Origin: CAZKUN01 sp964555935
Lineage (GTDB): Bacteria; Armatimonadota; Zipacnadia; Zipacnadales; VGFC01
Length of the DNA stretch: 64,000 bases
NCBI GenBank assembly: GCA_964555935.1
Contig: CAZKUN010000006.1
Location: forward strand, 24,382-88,381
Direction of reading: 5' to 3'
The position numbers were made by a program, and so were the translations under genes. Below, in pieces: positions 1 to 8,995 of the stretch. The notes under the pieces are model-generated. The model saw only the letters and a program-made list of their open reading frames with translations, ran no database searches and was not told the origin of the DNA. The first letter of the stretch is position 1. The number at the start of each line of letters is the position of its first letter.

Positions 1-195
1 GACGACGGGCGTCACCCATCCGATTCCGCGCTCGTGAACGTCATCGTTGTGGACCATGAAGAAGGCCCGGGGTTTCGAATGGCGCACCTGTACCGTCCGC
101 CGTTTGAGAATGACGGTAGCGCGGGCTACTTCGCGGCAACGCAGAAGGGCCTCTTCCGGGTGACGCACGTCCCGCCCATGCCCGCTGAAGAGTAG
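1..195 (+). CDS. C-terminal fragment of an unrecognised protein, cut by the window edge
   Basis: Frame 1 is open from the first base to a TAG at 193-195, giving the last 64 residues of a protein whose start lies outside the window. The fragment ends in VTHVPPMPAEE. It has no signal or membrane segment and no motif I recognise. Its stop is only 18 bases from the stop of the convergent gene on the other strand, with no hairpin between them. Codon choice (GC-rich third positions) matches the neighbouring genes, so I take it as real coding sequence of unknown function. Confidence 0.55.
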   Translation, partial: DDGRHPSDSALVNVIVVDHEEGPGFRMAHLYRPPFENDGSAGYFAATQKGLFRVTHVPPMPAEE

Positions 196-213
196 CTCCC
201 GCTATCGTATAAC

Positions 214-1698
214 CTACGGCGTCAGCGTCAACTCCACCGTCGCGCATTCACGGCGGATGGGGCCTTGCTGGTAGCCGGAGCTTTCGAGGTCGACTTGGAC
301 GTGGAGGGTCCGCTTGCCGGCCCATTCTTCGATGGCGAAGCCGACAACCCGCGAGCGGATAGGCTTGCCGTTGGCGGACGCGACGGCGCTGGCTGAGCCG
401 ATGGTCTCGGTGGTTGTGAGGGGGATCTGCACGTAGATGCGGTCGTTGAAGCCATTCTGCTGGGCGGACATGTCCGAGTGGAACGTGTCCTGGAGGCTGA
501 ACGCGATGTCGGGATTCGTCACGGTCACGGTTGCCGTGATAGCGCCTCCCTCGCCCTCAGTGGACTCGACGGCCAGCCCCGGCTCGGCGAGGGCGTCCAT
601 GACTCGCAGCGTCGGATCACCATACAGCACGCGCGAAGCGGTGCCGTAGAGCATAATCTCGGTGGGCCCCCACGCGGCAATCGGGGCGCCATCCGACAAG
701 TCAACGAGTTCGAGCGGCTCTCCCCCATTCCCCACGACGACGGCGTCGTAGGTATGCTTGATGACCTCGCCCATGGAGCAACCGGTGGTGAAGAGGCGCT
801 CCATCTCCTGGTAGACAGGGACGCCGTGATCGGGGTGGGTGGCGGCGAAATAGGCGAGCACTGGTTGGCGGAGCATCTGAAGGCAGAAGCTGCTATCAGG
901 CTCGTAGGTCTTCTCGGCCCAGCCGCCGCCGGTCATTTCGAAGTAACGCTCCGTCACCCCCGTGCTGCACGCGCCGTTGAAGGCGATGGAGGGCCCCAGC
1001 TCCGTGCGGGAGAGTTGCTCCGCCGTCAACCCTTGGTCGATCCGATCGGGGTAGCCGTGTCCGCCGAAGTGGTAGATTCCGTAGCCGGATAGCTTGTCCA
1101 GTTTCTCATCCGGGAAGCCCTGCCGACCGTTGTTCATGCCCCGGCACTCGAGCTTGCCAGAGAGCCATCCTGCCCAGAAGAGCCTGCGATGCACGGTGAC
1201 GCTGAGGTTGTCGCGCATATTGGGGCCGAGGCAGTCGAGAAGCTTGGGCGCAATCGCCCCGGAGCGGGAGAGGAATTCGCGGGCGTCCTCGGGCGTCGCG
1301 CCGGTGATGATCCCGTACCGGACATCGACGAAGGGATCGTCATCGAGTGATGAGGCTACGTCGAGCATCCGCCAGGCGAAGTTGACGTCGATGGCGTCCG
1401 GCGGCATGACCAGAAGCGCGTCGGCGGACTCGGCGTGGCTCAAGGCCTCGCGGATAGACGAGCCGTCGGCGGGAGAGAACTCGACGACGGGCGCGTCGCC
1501 ATGGGCCCGCGAGGCCTCCGCGGCAACGGCGGCCCACGGGCTGTCGCCATCAGCGGCGAGAAGTACGGCGGAGACCCGCGCTCGCGGGGCCGACGTGGGA
1601 AGGAGTGTCGTCGGCGCCTTGGATCGAAGCGAGCGCCCTCCCCCCACCACGAGGACGGCGCACGAGAACCCAATGACAGCCGACGCGCGATTGATCAC
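214..1698 (-). CDS. Secreted C25 (gingipain)/caspase-like cysteine peptidase-type protein
   Basis: A 494-residue protein with a hydrophobic N-terminal export segment. About 235-270 residues in it has HFGGHGYP followed roughly 25 residues later by FNGACSTG. This His...Cys arrangement is that of the caspase/gingipain fold (peptidase C25, CHAT), in which HG and the Cys form the catalytic dyad. The rest looks like a C-terminal beta-rich domain. I chose the GTG at 1698 because GGAGAG lies 7 bases upstream and it puts the hydrophobic segment at the N terminus; the frame stays open 24 codons further. It stands alone and is divergent from the DUF166-cooC operon. The assignment rests on motifs only, and the substrate is unknown. 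Confidence 0.6.
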   Translation of the reverse strand: MINRASAVIGFSCAVLVVGGGRSLRSKAPTTLLPTSAPRARVSAVLLAADGDSPWAAVAAEASRAHGDAPVVEFSPADGSSIREALSHAESADALLVMPPDAIDVNFAWRMLDVASSLDDDPFVDVRYGIITGATPEDAREFLSRSGAIAPKLLDCLGPNMRDNLSVTVHRRLFWAGWLSGKLECRGMNNGRQGFPDEKLDKLSGYGIYHFGGHGYPDRIDQGLTAEQLSRTELGPSIAFNGACSTGVTERYFEMTGGGWAEKTYEPDSSFCLQMLRQPVLAYFAATHPDHGVPVYQEMERLFTTGCSMGEVIKHTYDAVVVGNGGEPLELVDLSDGAPIAAWGPTEIMLYGTASRVLYGDPTLRVMDALAEPGLAVESTEGEGGAITATVTVTNPDIAFSLQDTFHSDMSAQQNGFNDRIYVQIPLTTTETIGSASAVASANGKPIRSRVVGFAIEEWAGKRTLHVQVDLESSGYQQGPIRRECATVELTLTP

Positions 1699-1901
1699 GA
1701 TTCCACTCTCCTGTTGCCGGCTCAACGTACCATACCACGGTTCACCGGCGTCGTGACGGGGACCTACCAAATCGCGCGCGGCAGGTCAGTATCCGTCTGA
1801 GGCGGAATCGCCCCCCGAAGGCTCGCGCGTGGAGGAGAGTGGTCAGGCGCGGGCGTTCCATCTAGGAGGCAGATTGCTGATCTTAAGGAGCGCGCAACTC
1901 G

Positions 1902-2600
1902 ATGGCGTTGTCTGTTGAGATCTTCCACAATGGCGGCCGGTATGCAGACGAGGTCTATGGACACCTGACCGCACAGGACCAAGGCGCGGTTCGGGGCTAC
2001 ACGCTGCCCGCGAGCATGCCGTTGATCGTGGACGACCCGGAGGACTTCCTCCCGCCTGACATCGGCGGAGCCGAGGTGGTCATCGCGATCAACCAGCATC
2101 AAGACATCCTGGTCGACTTGCCGAAGCTCCTCGGGCCGAAGGGCGCTCGCGCGCTCATCGCGCCCATCGAGTCGCCCGAGTGGATCCGCCCGGGTCTCAC
2201 GAGCCAGGTGACCCGCGAGTGCGCGAAGGTTGGCATGGAGAGCGCCTTCCCGAAGCCCTTCTGCGCGCTGAGGCCGCAGACGCCCGTCCTCGCGCAATTC
2301 TGCGAGGAGTACAAGGTCGGTTGGCCCGCGCTGGATGTTGAGGTGAGCGACGGGCACGTTGCCGCGGTCCACGTGGCGGCGGGCGCGCCGTGCGGGCTGA
2401 CCAACTGGTGCGCCGAGCGATTGATCGGACACCCGGCGGACGACACCTTCGTGCGCAAGGCGGTTGACCTGCTGCACCTGCGCCCCTGCCTCGCAACGCA
2501 GATGCTGGACCCGGCCACGGGCGACACGATCATGCACAAATCGATTGAGATAATGGAAGACGCTGCCGAACGCGGGTTTGTCACCAGGAAGAAGAACTGA
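1902..2600 (+). CDS. DUF166 family protein
   Basis: A 232-residue cytosolic protein resembling the DUF166 family known mainly from methanogens and other anaerobes, where it has loosely been called thymidylate-synthase-like without proof. It has no signal peptide or membrane segment. It contains several cysteines, including a C-terminal CGLTNWC motif (about residues 165-171) that could bind metal or a cluster. AGGAG lies 10 bases before the ATG. It is the first gene of an operon with two CooC-type ATPases (22-base and 11-base gaps). That context suggests a part in metalloenzyme maturation or C1 metabolism; this is inference, as no reaction can be read from the sequence. Confidence 0.7.
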   Translation: MALSVEIFHNGGRYADEVYGHLTAQDQGAVRGYTLPASMPLIVDDPEDFLPPDIGGAEVVIAINQHQDILVDLPKLLGPKGARALIAPIESPEWIRPGLTSQVTRECAKVGMESAFPKPFCALRPQTPVLAQFCEEYKVGWPALDVEVSDGHVAAVHVAAGAPCGLTNWCAERLIGHPADDTFVRKAVDLLHLRPCLATQMLDPATGDTIMHKSIEIMEDAAERGFVTRKKN

Positions 2601-2621
2601 GGCTTTGAGAGGAGATGCGAG

Positions 2622-3389
2622 ATGAGAGTCGCCATAGTCGGCAAGGGCGGCGTCGGGAAGACAACCGTGAGCGCGACGCTCACTCGCGCGCTCGCGGATG
2701 CCGGACGATCCGTCTACAGCATCGACGCCGACCCGAACAACTGTCTGGCGTACGCGCTAGGCTTCCCGCCCGAGGTGGCTGACGACATCAAGCCGCTCTC
2801 GGACATGACCGAGCTGCTATCCGAACGCTCCGGCGCGGAGCCGGGCCAGGGCGGAATGCACGTGCTGAACCCGGAGTGTGCGGACATCATCGAGGACCAC
2901 GCGATCAGCCGAAACGGGATCAAGCTCCTCGTCATGGGGACGATTGAGAAGGGCGGAGGCGGGTGCGCCTGCCCCGAGGGCAACGTGCTGCGCGCCGTCG
3001 TTCGAGATCTCGTCGACCTGCCCGACGATCTCGTCATGGACATGGAAGCCGGGCTTGAGCACCTCGGCCGCGGCACGGTACGCCACGTCGACGGACTCAT
3101 CGCGGTGGTGGCGCCACATGTCTCAAGCGCCCGGACCGTCCAGCGCATCAAGGCGCTCGCCGACGACATCGGGCTGAAGCGGATGGTCGTCATCGCCAAC
3201 CGGGTGAAATCACCCGAGGATCGGGCGAAGATCGAGAAAAACCTTGGCGCCGACATCCCGGTCGTCGCTGAGCTAGGGGCGTACGACGGGCTGGAGTCAG
3301 ACTACACGCACGACAACGAGGCCGGGCAGCAGATACTGGCGGACCTCGCCAGGCAGCTTCCGGCCATCGAGCAGAGCCTCGCGAATTAA
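2622..3389 (+). CDS. cooC: CooC-type nickel-insertion ATPase
   Basis: A 255-residue member of the MinD/CooC P-loop family. The deviant Walker A motif GKGGVGKTT spans residues 7-15. A Cys-X-Cys pair (C115, C117, in GGGCACPEG) matches the metal-binding CXC of CooC, the ATPase that inserts nickel into the C-cluster of anaerobic carbon monoxide dehydrogenase. The DMEAG motif near residue 142 is also typical. It is the second gene of the DUF166-cooC-cooC operon, with a GGAG site upstream of the ATG. No CODH gene is in the window. The family is certain; the client enzyme is inferred. Confidence 0.88.
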   Translation: MRVAIVGKGGVGKTTVSATLTRALADAGRSVYSIDADPNNCLAYALGFPPEVADDIKPLSDMTELLSERSGAEPGQGGMHVLNPECADIIEDHAISRNGIKLLVMGTIEKGGGGCACPEGNVLRAVVRDLVDLPDDLVMDMEAGLEHLGRGTVRHVDGLIAVVAPHVSSARTVQRIKALADDIGLKRMVVIANRVKSPEDRAKIEKNLGADIPVVAELGAYDGLESDYTHDNEAGQQILADLARQLPAIEQSLAN

Positions 3390-3399
3390 GGAGCAGATC

Positions 3400-4173
3400 A
3401 TGCCAACAACAGTTATTGCAACAACGGGCAAGGGCGGCGTCGGGAAAACGGCCACGACCGCCATGGTAGTGCGCGCGCTGGTGGATGCCGGCGAGAAGTC
3501 GATCCTCGCCATCGATGCCGATCCGAATCTCAACCTCGATGCGGCGCTTGGCGTTAAGGCGGAGGAATTCCTCGGGTGCATCCGCGAGGAGGCCATCGAG
3601 AAGCAGGAAAACCTGCCGGGCGGCATGTCCAAGCCTGAGTACCTGAACTATCGCGCCCAAGAAGCGCTGCTCGAGACGGACGATTTCGACTTCCTGGCCA
3701 TGGGGCGACCGGAGGGGCCGGGATGCTATTGCTACGCCAACAGCGTGCTGAGAACGGCCATCGACAAGCTGGCGAAGCAGTACGACTACGTCATCGTTGA
3801 TTGCGAGGCGGGGCTCGAGCACTTCAGCCGCCGGACGACGGGCGACATCGACGTGCTGCTGGTCCTGACCGACGCGAGTCTTCGCTCGGCGGACACGGTG
3901 TTTCGGGTGATGGATCTCGTGGATGACCTGAAGACGCACGTAGGCAAGAAGGTCGTCGCAGTGACGCGAACGGCCGAGTGCCCGCTGCCGATTCTGGAAC
4001 GCGCCAAGCAGCATGACGTCGAGATCGCCGGATGTATCCCGGACGATCCGGAGGTGCGGGAGCTGGACGGAACTGGGAAGCCGCTGCTGGGCGTCGCGGA
4101 CGACAACCCGGCGCTTCAGGCGGTGAAGACGCTGCTTGAGGAAGCCGGCGTGCTGACGGCGTCGCCGGCCTAG
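3400..4173 (+). CDS. cooC: CooC-type nickel-insertion ATPase, second paralogue
   Basis: A 257-residue paralogue of the preceding gene. It has Walker A GKGGVGKTA at 10-18, a CYC pair at C109/C111 in the CXC position, and DCEAG in place of DMEAG. The start has AAGGAG upstream and an 11-base gap from the previous gene, so the two are surely co-transcribed. Organisms with CODH/acetyl-CoA synthase often carry more than one CooC, and a tandem pair fits dedicated roles or a heterodimer (inference). Its TAG stop overlaps the stop of the convergent receiver-GGDEF gene within a shared CTAG. Confidence 0.88.
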   Translation: MPTTVIATTGKGGVGKTATTAMVVRALVDAGEKSILAIDADPNLNLDAALGVKAEEFLGCIREEAIEKQENLPGGMSKPEYLNYRAQEALLETDDFDFLAMGRPEGPGCYCYANSVLRTAIDKLAKQYDYVIVDCEAGLEHFSRRTTGDIDVLLVLTDASLRSADTVFRVMDLVDDLKTHVGKKVVAVTRTAECPLPILERAKQHDVEIAGCIPDDPEVRELDGTGKPLLGVADDNPALQAVKTLLEEAGVLTASPA

Positions 4174-5105
4174 TCGCAACCGTATTCCATCACGAGGCTG
4201 CCCTCAACGGACTTCGCTTCGGCCTTTAGTCGGGCGGCGAGATCGGCGAGGATGGCGGTGGAGCAATCCGGCAGGTCGGAGCAGTGGATGATGACGATTG
4301 AGAGCGTCATCAGCGGCCAGTCACGCAACTCCCCATCGCGACTGTGGGCAGTGATGCAACCGCGCTGCGCGTCCTCATCATCGTAGTAGCCCGCGCGACG
4401 CTCGCAGAAGAGCTTCAGCACGCGGTCGCAGATGGTGCGAGCGCGATCCGGCGCGGCAAGCGTGATGAAATCGTCGCCGCCGATGTGCCCGACGAAGTCC
4501 GACGGCATCCCCGTGTCGCGAACCGAGCGCTCGATCAGCCTGGCCATCGACGCGATCGCTCGCGAGCCCCGCTCGTACCCATACCGATCGACGTAAGCCT
4601 TGAAGTTGTCGATGTCGATGTAGCAGAGGGAGAAATCGCTGCCCCGTTTGATGCGCCGGGCGATCTGAGTGCGGGTCGGCTCGTTGCCGGGCAACCGGGT
4701 GAGGCTGTCGGTGGATAGCTCGCGGTCGCATCGGGCGATGACCATGTCAACTCGCGCCGCTAGTTCGAGAGGGTTGTACGGCTTCAACACCACATCATCA
4801 CATCCCGCCCGGATCATCATAACGCGCTCGTCCGGGTCGGATTCGCCGCTGACCATGATGACTGGGATGTGCGCGGTGAACGGGTTCTTGCGGATGCGCT
4901 GCACGAGTTCAATACCGTCGACGTTCGGCATGTGGTAGTCGGTGAGGATGATGTCGGGCTTCTCCTCAGCCGCAATCGCAATTGCCACGTCGCCGTCCTC
5001 GGCCTCCAGGAACGCGCGGCCAGGCCGCTTCAGGCTGATGACGTAAGCCCGACGCTGCATATCGCAATCGTCGACGAGCAGTACCTTCTGTTTGCCTATG
5101 TCCAC
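4170..5105 (-). CDS. Response regulator with receiver and GGDEF domains (diguanylate cyclase)
   Basis: A 311-residue protein. The receiver domain (about 5-120) has the acidic pair D12/D13, phosphoacceptor D56 (ILTDYHMPNVDG) and K108. The GGDEF domain (about 130-290) has the active-site signature GGDDF at 209-213, an allowed variant. It would make cyclic di-GMP when phosphorylated. The product-inhibition RxxD site, normally five residues before GG, reads MPSD, so its Arg is missing and feedback inhibition may be weak. The GTG start has AGGAG 10 bases upstream. No sensor kinase is adjacent. It converges on cooC with a 4-base stop overlap. Confidence 0.85.
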   Translation of the reverse strand: MDIGKQKVLLVDDCDMQRRAYVISLKRPGRAFLEAEDGDVAIAIAAEEKPDIILTDYHMPNVDGIELVQRIRKNPFTAHIPVIMVSGESDPDERVMMIRAGCDDVVLKPYNPLELAARVDMVIARCDRELSTDSLTRLPGNEPTRTQIARRIKRGSDFSLCYIDIDNFKAYVDRYGYERGSRAIASMARLIERSVRDTGMPSDFVGHIGGDDFITLAAPDRARTICDRVLKLFCERRAGYYDDEDAQRGCITAHSRDGELRDWPLMTLSIVIIHCSDLPDCSTAILADLAARLKAEAKSVEGSLVMEYGCD

Positions 5106-5135
5106 AAGAACTCGTCTCCTAATCCAGCGTCCTAA

Positions 5136-6662
5136 TCACTCAGCCAGGATCTCCGCGAGCGCCCCGCACAGATCGCCGGCGATGACCCCTCGGTCGGAAA
5201 GCCGCGCGGCCATCAAGTCGCCGGCCGCGCCATGGTAATGCGCTCCCGCAACGGCTGCCTCGATGGCTGGGGCGCCGCCCGCGACAAACGCTGCGATAGC
5301 ACCGGCGAGAACATCACCGGCGCCGCCCGTGCCCAGCGCATTGGATCCGGTGGCGTTGATCCATGCTTCGCCGTCGGGGCTCGCTGTAACAGTCGCCGCG
5401 CCCTTTAGCACAACAACCGAGTCCGCCTCCCGAGCCACGTCGCGGGCGATACCCAAACGGTTGGACGCCACAGCATCCGTGGATGTTTCAGCAAGCCGAC
5501 TCATTTCGCCCGGGTGAGGCGTCAAGATCGTCGGGGCCTTGCGGCGCCGCAATATGCTCAGATCCGGACCAATCGCGTGAAGAGCATCCGCGTCGACGAC
5601 CAGGGGCGAGTCACACCCCGCCGCAAACTCCCTGGCGAATTGCAGGGCGGCGGGCTCTCTCGACAGGCCTGGTCCGAGCACCACCGCGTCCGCCCCAGAG
5701 GCCGATGCCAGCGCGGCCTCGACACATTCGGGCCCGAGGATTCCAGGCTGGGACTCGGTCAGCGGGCACGTCATGGCCTCAGTGAGCTTCGCCTCAAGAA
5801 TCGGGTTGAGCGTCTCCGCGCAGCACGCCGTCACCAGCCCCGCGCCGCAGCGGAGCGCCGCGTCCGACGCCAACGTGACCGCGCCGGTCATCCCCACGGA
5901 TCCGCCAACCACCACGACGCGCCCGAAGTCGCCCTTGTGCCCCGCCGCCGAACGCTCCGGAAGCATCGCGCGAGCCGCTTGGGGCGTCGTCAGGTTCGTC
6001 ACAAGCCGTGGGTCGGTCAACAGCTTTTGAGGGATGCCGATGTCCGCAACGCGGATGTCACCGCACCGGGCGCGGCCAGGATGCGTGTAGAGGCCGATCT
6101 TCGGGAGCGCAAAGGTGACGGTGATATCGGCGGCGACGGCTTCGCCCAGGATCTCACCCGTGTCCGCGCAAACGCCGCTGGGGATGTCGATCGCGATGAC
6201 CCTGCCCGAGCAACGTTGCGCCGCCTTGATGGCCGTGAGCGCCGGGCCCCGGACCTTGCCGGTGACGCCCGTCCCGAGGATCCCATCGACGAGGATGTCG
6301 GCTTCCTCGGCTACGCGATTGAGGGCCTTGGCCGACGGCGCCTGAAGAACCGGGACGCCCATTTTCCGGGCGATCGCGAAGTTCGTTCCTGCGTCGCCGC
6401 TGATGCGTCCCGACTCGCCGAGCACGGCGACTTGCATGTCGGCTCCTCGGCTGAACAGGTGCCGTGCGAGAACGAGCCCGTCGCCGCCGTTATTGCCGCC
6501 GCCGCAGACGATCAGCACGCCGGCGCGTGGCTGGCGGAGTTCCTCAACGGCGTTCAGCACTTGAAGCCCGGCATTTTCCATCAGCACCATGCCGGGAATG
6601 CCGTAGTCGTTGATGGCCGCAGCGTCGATCGCGCGCATCTCTTCGGCCGTGCAGATCTTCAC
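5136..6662 (-). CDS. nnrD: Bifunctional NAD(P)H-hydrate epimerase / ADP-dependent NAD(P)H-hydrate dehydratase
   Basis: A 508-residue two-domain repair enzyme. The N-terminal YjeF_N epimerase domain (about 1-215) carries GGGNNGGDG near residue 55. The C-terminal ribokinase-like dehydratase domain (about 225-505) carries TPHPGEMSRL and GTGGAGDVLAG, the nucleotide-binding signatures of the family. The enzyme converts damaged NADHX/NADPHX epimers back to NAD(P)H. Length and domain order match the standard bacterial fusion. The GTG start has AGGTG 4 bases upstream. It lies between the GGDEF gene and lpd on the same strand with small gaps, so it may share a transcript with either. Confidence 0.93.
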   Translation of the reverse strand: MKICTAEEMRAIDAAAINDYGIPGMVLMENAGLQVLNAVEELRQPRAGVLIVCGGGNNGGDGLVLARHLFSRGADMQVAVLGESGRISGDAGTNFAIARKMGVPVLQAPSAKALNRVAEEADILVDGILGTGVTGKVRGPALTAIKAAQRCSGRVIAIDIPSGVCADTGEILGEAVAADITVTFALPKIGLYTHPGRARCGDIRVADIGIPQKLLTDPRLVTNLTTPQAARAMLPERSAAGHKGDFGRVVVVGGSVGMTGAVTLASDAALRCGAGLVTACCAETLNPILEAKLTEAMTCPLTESQPGILGPECVEAALASASGADAVVLGPGLSREPAALQFAREFAAGCDSPLVVDADALHAIGPDLSILRRRKAPTILTPHPGEMSRLAETSTDAVASNRLGIARDVAREADSVVVLKGAATVTASPDGEAWINATGSNALGTGGAGDVLAGAIAAFVAGGAPAIEAAVAGAHYHGAAGDLMAARLSDRGVIAGDLCGALAEILAE

Positions 6663-6724
6663 GAAGCACCTCGGTTACGGGTGGTGCGGCAAGGCGGCGT
6701 CGGAGCTATGGCCCCTCCGACAGG

Positions 6725-8116
6725 CTATATGTGCAAGCCTTGACCCATTGCCACGTGCGCGGCTTCGGCTACGACTTCGGGCAGCGTCGGATGCGCGTGG
6801 ATGGTTTCGGCGACGTCGTGCAGCGTCAACTCGTGATGCACTGCGAGCGTGATCTCAGAGATCAGCGCGCTTGCGCTCGGGCCGAAGATGCACCCACCGA
6901 GAACGCGCCCGGTCTCAGCGTCGGCGACGATCTTGACAAAGCCCTCGCGCTCGCCCGCGCCGATCGCCTTGCCGTTGGCGCGGAACGGGAATCGACCGAC
7001 CGTGACCTCGATGCCCTTCTCCGCGGCGTCGCGTTCCTTCAACCCAACCGACGCAACTTCGGGCCACGTGAAGACACACGCGGGCACCGCGTCGAGGTTG
7101 ATATATCCATCATGTCCGAGGGCCGTCTCGACTGCCGCGACGGCCTCATGGGATGCCTGGTGCGCGAGGCCGATCCCGCGGATACAATCGCCGACGGCGT
7201 AGACGGTCTCCGCCGAGGTCTGGTACTTGGCGTCCGCGACGGGCATGCCGCGGTCGACCGAGATGCCGGCTGCCTCGAGGCCAAGGTTATCGGTGTAGGC
7301 CCGGCGACCTGCGGCCATCATAACTTGCTGCGCGTCGACGGCGGATTCCTCGCCGTCCGCCTCGTAGATCAGTCGGTAACGGTCGGCGGTCTTCTCGATC
7401 GACTGGCAGCGCGCGCTCGTGTGGATCTTGATCCTGCGCTTCTTCAGCGACTTGGTCAGGTCGGCGGTGACTTCCTCGTCTTCGGATGGGAGGATCGTCG
7501 GCATCATCTCGACCACCGTGACCTTCGTCCCAAGGCCCGCGTAAATGAACGCCCACTCCAGCCCAATCGCGCCGCCGCCGATGATCGCGATGCTCTCGGG
7601 GATCTCGGTGAGACCCAGCGCGTCGTCGCTCGTGAGAATGCCCGGCAGATCATGCCCTGGGATCGGGATCAGGAAGGGCACCGAGCCGGTCGCCAGAAGC
7701 GTCTTCGCGGCTGTCAGCGTGGTCGCGCCGTCATCGCCCATCACGTCGATCTCCGTCGCGGAGCGCATCGTTCCGTGACCGCGGAAGGTCGCGATGGCAT
7801 TCTTCTTCATCAACCCCTCAACGCCCATCACGAGCTGCTTCACGCAACGCTGCATGTGCTTGCGCATGCGGTCGACGTCGATGCCCTTGACCTCGCAGTC
7901 GATACCGAGGCTCTTGGCGTCTCGGGCGGCGTTTGCCGCCTCGACAACGCTGATCAGCGCTTTGGACGGGATGCAGCCACGATTGAGGCAGGTCCCGCCG
8001 AAAGCATCGCGCTCAATGATGGCGACCTTGGCGCCCAGTTGAGCCGCACGAATCGCGCCCACGTACCCGCCAGGCCCGGCGCCGATGACCGCAATGTCAA
8101 AAGAACTCTCGCTCAA
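6725..8116 (-). CDS. lpdA: Dihydrolipoyl dehydrogenase
   Basis: A flavin disulfide reductase of 463 residues. It has an N-terminal FAD site GAGPGG, the redox-active disulfide GGTCLNRGCIPSK, a second nucleotide-binding GGGAIGLEW, and the C-terminal HAHPTLPEV supplying the catalytic His-Glu pair. It reoxidises dihydrolipoamide with NAD+ in 2-oxoacid dehydrogenase or glycine-cleavage complexes. An ATG exists at 8131 without a ribosome site; the TTG at 8116 has AGGTG 7 bases upstream, so I prefer it. No E1/E2 or gcv genes are in the window. The only lipoyl domain nearby is the free-standing one at 14.9 kb in the AOR cluster, a possible but unproven partner. Confidence 0.93.
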   Translation of the reverse strand: MSESSFDIAVIGAGPGGYVGAIRAAQLGAKVAIIERDAFGGTCLNRGCIPSKALISVVEAANAARDAKSLGIDCEVKGIDVDRMRKHMQRCVKQLVMGVEGLMKKNAIATFRGHGTMRSATEIDVMGDDGATTLTAAKTLLATGSVPFLIPIPGHDLPGILTSDDALGLTEIPESIAIIGGGAIGLEWAFIYAGLGTKVTVVEMMPTILPSEDEEVTADLTKSLKKRRIKIHTSARCQSIEKTADRYRLIYEADGEESAVDAQQVMMAAGRRAYTDNLGLEAAGISVDRGMPVADAKYQTSAETVYAVGDCIRGIGLAHQASHEAVAAVETALGHDGYINLDAVPACVFTWPEVASVGLKERDAAEKGIEVTVGRFPFRANGKAIGAGEREGFVKIVADAETGRVLGGCIFGPSASALISEITLAVHHELTLHDVAETIHAHPTLPEVVAEAAHVAMGQGLHI

Positions 8117-8200
8117 CGTTCCACACCTCATTCAGGGTGAACTTGAGGCCTGCAAGCCGGATTATATCACAGCCGCCGGAGTTGCGCCATTGCGCGGTGG

Positions 8201-8995
8201 CTACGCTGAGCGACTGAGTCGACCGGCGGCGATGGCCGCCGCGCCAACCGCCGTGGCGACCTGTGGCGAGTCGGGCACGATAAGTTCGACACTCAGCTCG
8301 GCCTCCAACGCGCGCCGCAACCCCACATTCAGCGCCGGGCCACCGTCAAAGAACACGGGCTCAGATACTCCAACGCCCCTCGCCATGTCGCACACGCGCT
8401 TGGCGATGGAGCGATGAACGCCGGCGATGATGTCGGCCTGCTTGCGCGCCTGGGCGAGGAGCGAGATGACCTCCGTCTCGGCAAAGACCGTGCAGATGCT
8501 ACTGATGGCGACGTTCTCAGTCGATTCGAGCGACAGAGGCCCGAGCTGGTCGAGGTCCATTTCCAGAATCCGGCTCATCACTTCGAGGAAGCGCCCCGTC
8601 CCGGCGGCGCACTTATCGTTCATCGCGAAGTTCTGCACGATGCCGTCGTCGTCGAGGGATATGACCTTGCTGTCTTGGCCACCGATGTCGATGATCGTGC
8701 GAGCGGGAGTTGTGTCTCGGGTGAGGTAACGGGCGCCGGACGCGTTCGCCGTGATCTCGCTAATCGTCGCGTCGGCATGCTCGACGAGGCGCCGACCGTA
8801 GCCGGTCGCCAGCATGTACGCGATGCTGTCGGCGTCGCGGTCAGCATCGGCGAGCGCTTGGGCCAGCACCGTCTCCGCCGCCTTGCGGCAGTTGGCGCCG
8901 GTGGCAGTGACGGCGCACCCAAGAACCCCATCGCGCTCGATCAGCGCGACCTTCGTGGTCGTCGATCCTATGTCAAGCCCAACGGCAAGACCCAT
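8201..8995 (-). CDS. [4Fe-4S] activator ATPase of 2-hydroxyacyl-CoA dehydratase type (BadF/BcrA/HgdC family)
   Basis: A 264-residue ASKHA-fold ATPase. The phosphate-binding loop LDIGSTTTK is at 8-16 and DIGGQDSK at 103-110. C129 (NDKCAAGTGRF) and C168 (SSICTVFAE) are 39 residues apart, the spacing of the two cysteines that hold the dimer-bridging cluster in HgdC. Such activators drive ATP-dependent electron transfer onto a dehydratase or benzoyl-CoA reductase. The open frame extends to 9046, but the ATG at 8995 has AAGGA upstream and gives the family length. No dehydratase subunit is in the window, so the client is unknown; the activator of a double-cubane-cluster protein is an alternative. 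Confidence 0.85.
   Translation of the reverse strand: MGLAVGLDIGSTTTKVALIERDGVLGCAVTATGANCRKAAETVLAQALADADRDADSIAYMLATGYGRRLVEHADATISEITANASGARYLTRDTTPARTIIDIGGQDSKVISLDDDGIVQNFAMNDKCAAGTGRFLEVMSRILEMDLDQLGPLSLESTENVAISSICTVFAETEVISLLAQARKQADIIAGVHRSIAKRVCDMARGVGVSEPVFFDGGPALNVGLRRALEAELSVELIVPDSPQVATAVGAAAIAAGRLSRSA

Noticed and set aside
6731..8140. Long plus-strand frame over lpdA (also similar frames over the ModA-like gene at 13544-15061 and the GH gene at 15771-17165)
   Set aside because: These are antisense shadows caused by GC-rich codons; the sense strands encode clear enzymes, while the antisense products show no motifs and are Arg-rich.
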